From assembly GCF_021026315.1 (NCBI RefSeq), contig NZ_JAJNCX010000008.1, positions 124,001 to 188,000 on the forward strand: a DNA stretch of 64,000 nucleotides, read 5' to 3'. Below the pieces are notes generated by a model, which was given only the letters and a program-made list of their open reading frames with translations, ran no database searches and was not told where the DNA came from. Below, in pieces: positions 62,454 to 64,000 of this stretch. The DNA comes from Rhizobium sp. C4 (GTDB taxonomy: Bacteria > Pseudomonadota > Alphaproteobacteria > Rhizobiales > Rhizobiaceae). The first letter of the stretch is position 1, and each line of letters opens with the position of its first letter. The position numbers and the translations under genes are program-made.

Positions 62454-64000
62454 ATGACTGCACTGGGACCCACCGGCCTTGCCGACACATTCGCGCGTGA
62501 CAACCTGCCGCCTGCCGATCTCTGGCCCGAGATCAATCTTGCCGGCTTCGAATACCCCGAATGGCTGAATGCTGCCGAAGAGCTGACCGACCGCATGGTC
62601 GAGCGCGGCTTCGGCGATCGCATGGCGTTGATCGGCAATGGTCGCCGCCGCACCTACAAGGAACTGACCGACTGGACCAACCGGCTTGCCAATGCGCTGG
62701 TCGAGGATTTCGGTCTGAAGCCGGGCATGCGCGTGCTGATCCGCTCGGCCAACAATCCCGCCATGGTCGCCTGCTGGCTCGCCGTCACCAAGGCCGGCGG
62801 CATTGTCGTCAACACGATGCCGATGCTGCGCGCCGCAGAACTCGCCAAGATCGTCGACAAGGCGGAAATCGAAATGGCGCTCTGCGACACGCGGCTCATG
62901 GAAGACATGATCGCCTGCGCCAAGGAAAATGCCTTCCTCACCAAGGTCATCGGCTTTGATGGCACGGCCAATCACGATGCCGAACTGGACCGCGCAGCTC
63001 TTGAAAAGCCGGTGCAGTTTCAGGCGGTCAAGACCGGCCGCGACGACGTTGCCCTGCTCGGCTTCACCTCCGGCTCCACCGGCATTCCGAAGGCGACGAT
63101 GCATTTCCATCGCGACCTTCTCATCATCGCCGACGCCTATGCGCGCGAAGTGCTTGATGTGCAGCCGGACGACATCTTCGTCGGCTCGCCGCCGCTCGCC
63201 TTCACCTTCGGGCTTGGCGGCCTTGCCATCTTCCCGCTGCGCTTCGGCGCCTGCGCGGCACTTATTGAAAACGCCACGCCGCCGAACCTCATCGAGATCA
63301 TCCGCAAATACAAGGCGACGATCTCCTTCACGGCGCCGACCGCCTATCGCGCCATGCTGTCTGCGATGAACGAGGGTGTCGATCTTTCGTCGCTGCGCAT
63401 TGCCGTCTCTGCCGGCGAGACGCTGCCAGCACCTGTCTTTGAAGAATGGGTGAAGCGTACCGGCAAGCCGATCCTCGATGGCATTGGCGCCACCGAAATG
63501 CTGCACATCTTCATCTCCAACCGGCTCGAGGACTACAAGCCCGGCTGCACCGGCAAGCCGCTGACCGGCTACGAGGCGAAGGTGGTCGACGAGAACATGA
63601 ACGAGCTGCCGCGGGGAACGGTCGGACGCCTTGCGGTGCGCGGCCCGGTCGGCTGCCGCTATCTCGCCGACTATCGCCAGACCGACTATGTCTGCGACGG
63701 CTGGAACGTGACGGGCGATGCCTTCATTCAGGACGAAGACGGCTATTTCCACTTCGCCGCCCGCAACGACGACATGATCGTGTCTGCCGGCTACAACATC
63801 GCCGGACCGGAAGTGGAGGCAGCGCTTCTGGCGCATCCTTATGTCCGGGAATGTGCCGTGATCGGCGTTGCCGACGAGGCGCGCGGGCAGATCGTCAAGG
63901 CCTATGTGGTTCTGGCCGAACAGGCGATCCCTGCAGACCCGACGGTCGAACTGCTGCAGCTTCACGTCAAGTCAACGATCGCGCCCTACAAATACCCGCG
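62454..64000 (+). CDS. 2-aminobenzoate-CoA ligase-like enzyme, 3' end outside window
   Basis: The first 515 or so codons of an acyl-CoA synthetase; no stop occurs before the window ends. The P-loop is LLGFTSGSTGIPKATMHFHR (about 200-219), the core motif DGIGATEMLHIF (about 342-353), then WNVTGDAF and the hinge region RNDDMIVSAGYNIAGPEVE. The opening DTFARDNLPP and EWLNAAEELTDRM are typical of the benzoate/2-aminobenzoate-CoA ligase group, which makes anthraniloyl-CoA or benzoyl-CoA for ring degradation. The ATG follows GGAGAG at 8 bp. The upstream aromatic acid transporter supports an aromatic substrate. Confidence 0.85.
   Translation, partial: MTALGPTGLADTFARDNLPPADLWPEINLAGFEYPEWLNAAEELTDRMVERGFGDRMALIGNGRRRTYKELTDWTNRLANALVEDFGLKPGMRVLIRSANNPAMVACWLAVTKAGGIVVNTMPMLRAAELAKIVDKAEIEMALCDTRLMEDMIACAKENAFLTKVIGFDGTANHDAELDRAALEKPVQFQAVKTGRDDVALLGFTSGSTGIPKATMHFHRDLLIIADAYAREVLDVQPDDIFVGSPPLAFTFGLGGLAIFPLRFGACAALIENATPPNLIEIIRKYKATISFTAPTAYRAMLSAMNEGVDLSSLRIAVSAGETLPAPVFEEWVKRTGKPILDGIGATEMLHIFISNRLEDYKPGCTGKPLTGYEAKVVDENMNELPRGTVGRLAVRGPVGCRYLADYRQTDYVCDGWNVTGDAFIQDEDGYFHFAARNDDMIVSAGYNIAGPEVEAALLAHPYVRECAVIGVADEARGQIVKAYVVLAEQAIPADPTVELLQLHVKSTIAPYKYP

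Overview
The window is about 64 kb of GC-rich DNA from an alphaproteobacterium, most likely a member of the Rhizobiaceae or close relatives. This is an inference from several things seen here: a RIME-like mosaic repeat, the rhizobial arrangement of hydrogenase genes (hupUV, hupSLCDFGHIJK, hypABFCDE, hupR, hupT), many polar amino-acid ABC transporter genes, and alpha-type regulators. I see no rRNA, tRNA, CRISPR array, insertion sequence or replication origin. Genes are densely packed on both strands with frequent 4-bp stop/start overlaps.

Left part (1-16 kb). An Xre/RES toxin-antitoxin pair with a recognisable promoter and operator is followed by a phosphomannomutase-family gene, a RIME-like repeat, aroQ, an MBL-fold hydrolase and a valine-catabolism pair (3-hydroxyisobutyryl-CoA hydrolase, 3-hydroxyisobutyrate dehydrogenase). 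Then come an orphan TadG-like protein, a large hybrid histidine kinase divergent from a single-domain response regulator plus EAL phosphodiesterase, a membrane-anchored M23 peptidase and a tyrosine recombinase.

Middle part (16-37 kb). A TetR regulator diverges from a three-subunit molybdenum hydroxylase (PaoABC type); the shared promoter is covered by a perfect palindrome. A ferritin-like DUF892 protein, a TetR-MFP-RND efflux operon and an isochorismatase-like hydrolase follow. A long minus-strand block (36.4 to 27.5 kb) holds two polar amino-acid ABC transporters with a single ATPase, a homocysteine S-methyltransferase, a GntR regulator and a gamma-glutamyltransferase. An Lrp-type regulator lies divergent at its head.

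Hydrogenase island (38.1-57.6 kb, all plus strand). hupUV encodes an H2-sensing regulatory hydrogenase. hupSLC encodes the membrane-bound uptake enzyme, hupDFGHIJK its specific maturation factors, and hypABFCDE the machinery that makes and inserts the NiFe(CN)2CO centre. hupR (NtrC-like regulator) and hupT (PAS histidine kinase) close the island, so H2 sensing by HupUV is expected to feed through HupT and HupR back to the structural genes. Two good GG-N10-GC sigma-54 promoter elements are visible: one upstream of hupS and one in the hupF-hupG gap. hupE and hypX are absent, and HypB carries a very long histidine-rich metal-binding tract.

Right end (57.6-64 kb). A LysR regulator diverges from a type-B carboxylesterase, an AAHS-type aromatic acid transporter, an AraC-like gene with an internal deletion, and a 2-aminobenzoate-CoA-ligase-like gene that runs off the window. 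Together these suggest uptake and degradation of an aromatic acid or its ester, possibly an anthranilate ester. That reading is inference. No clearly undescribed system was found; the best leads are the regulatory wiring of the hydrogenase island, the 16-bp palindrome present twice in the first 4 kb, and the aromatic cluster.
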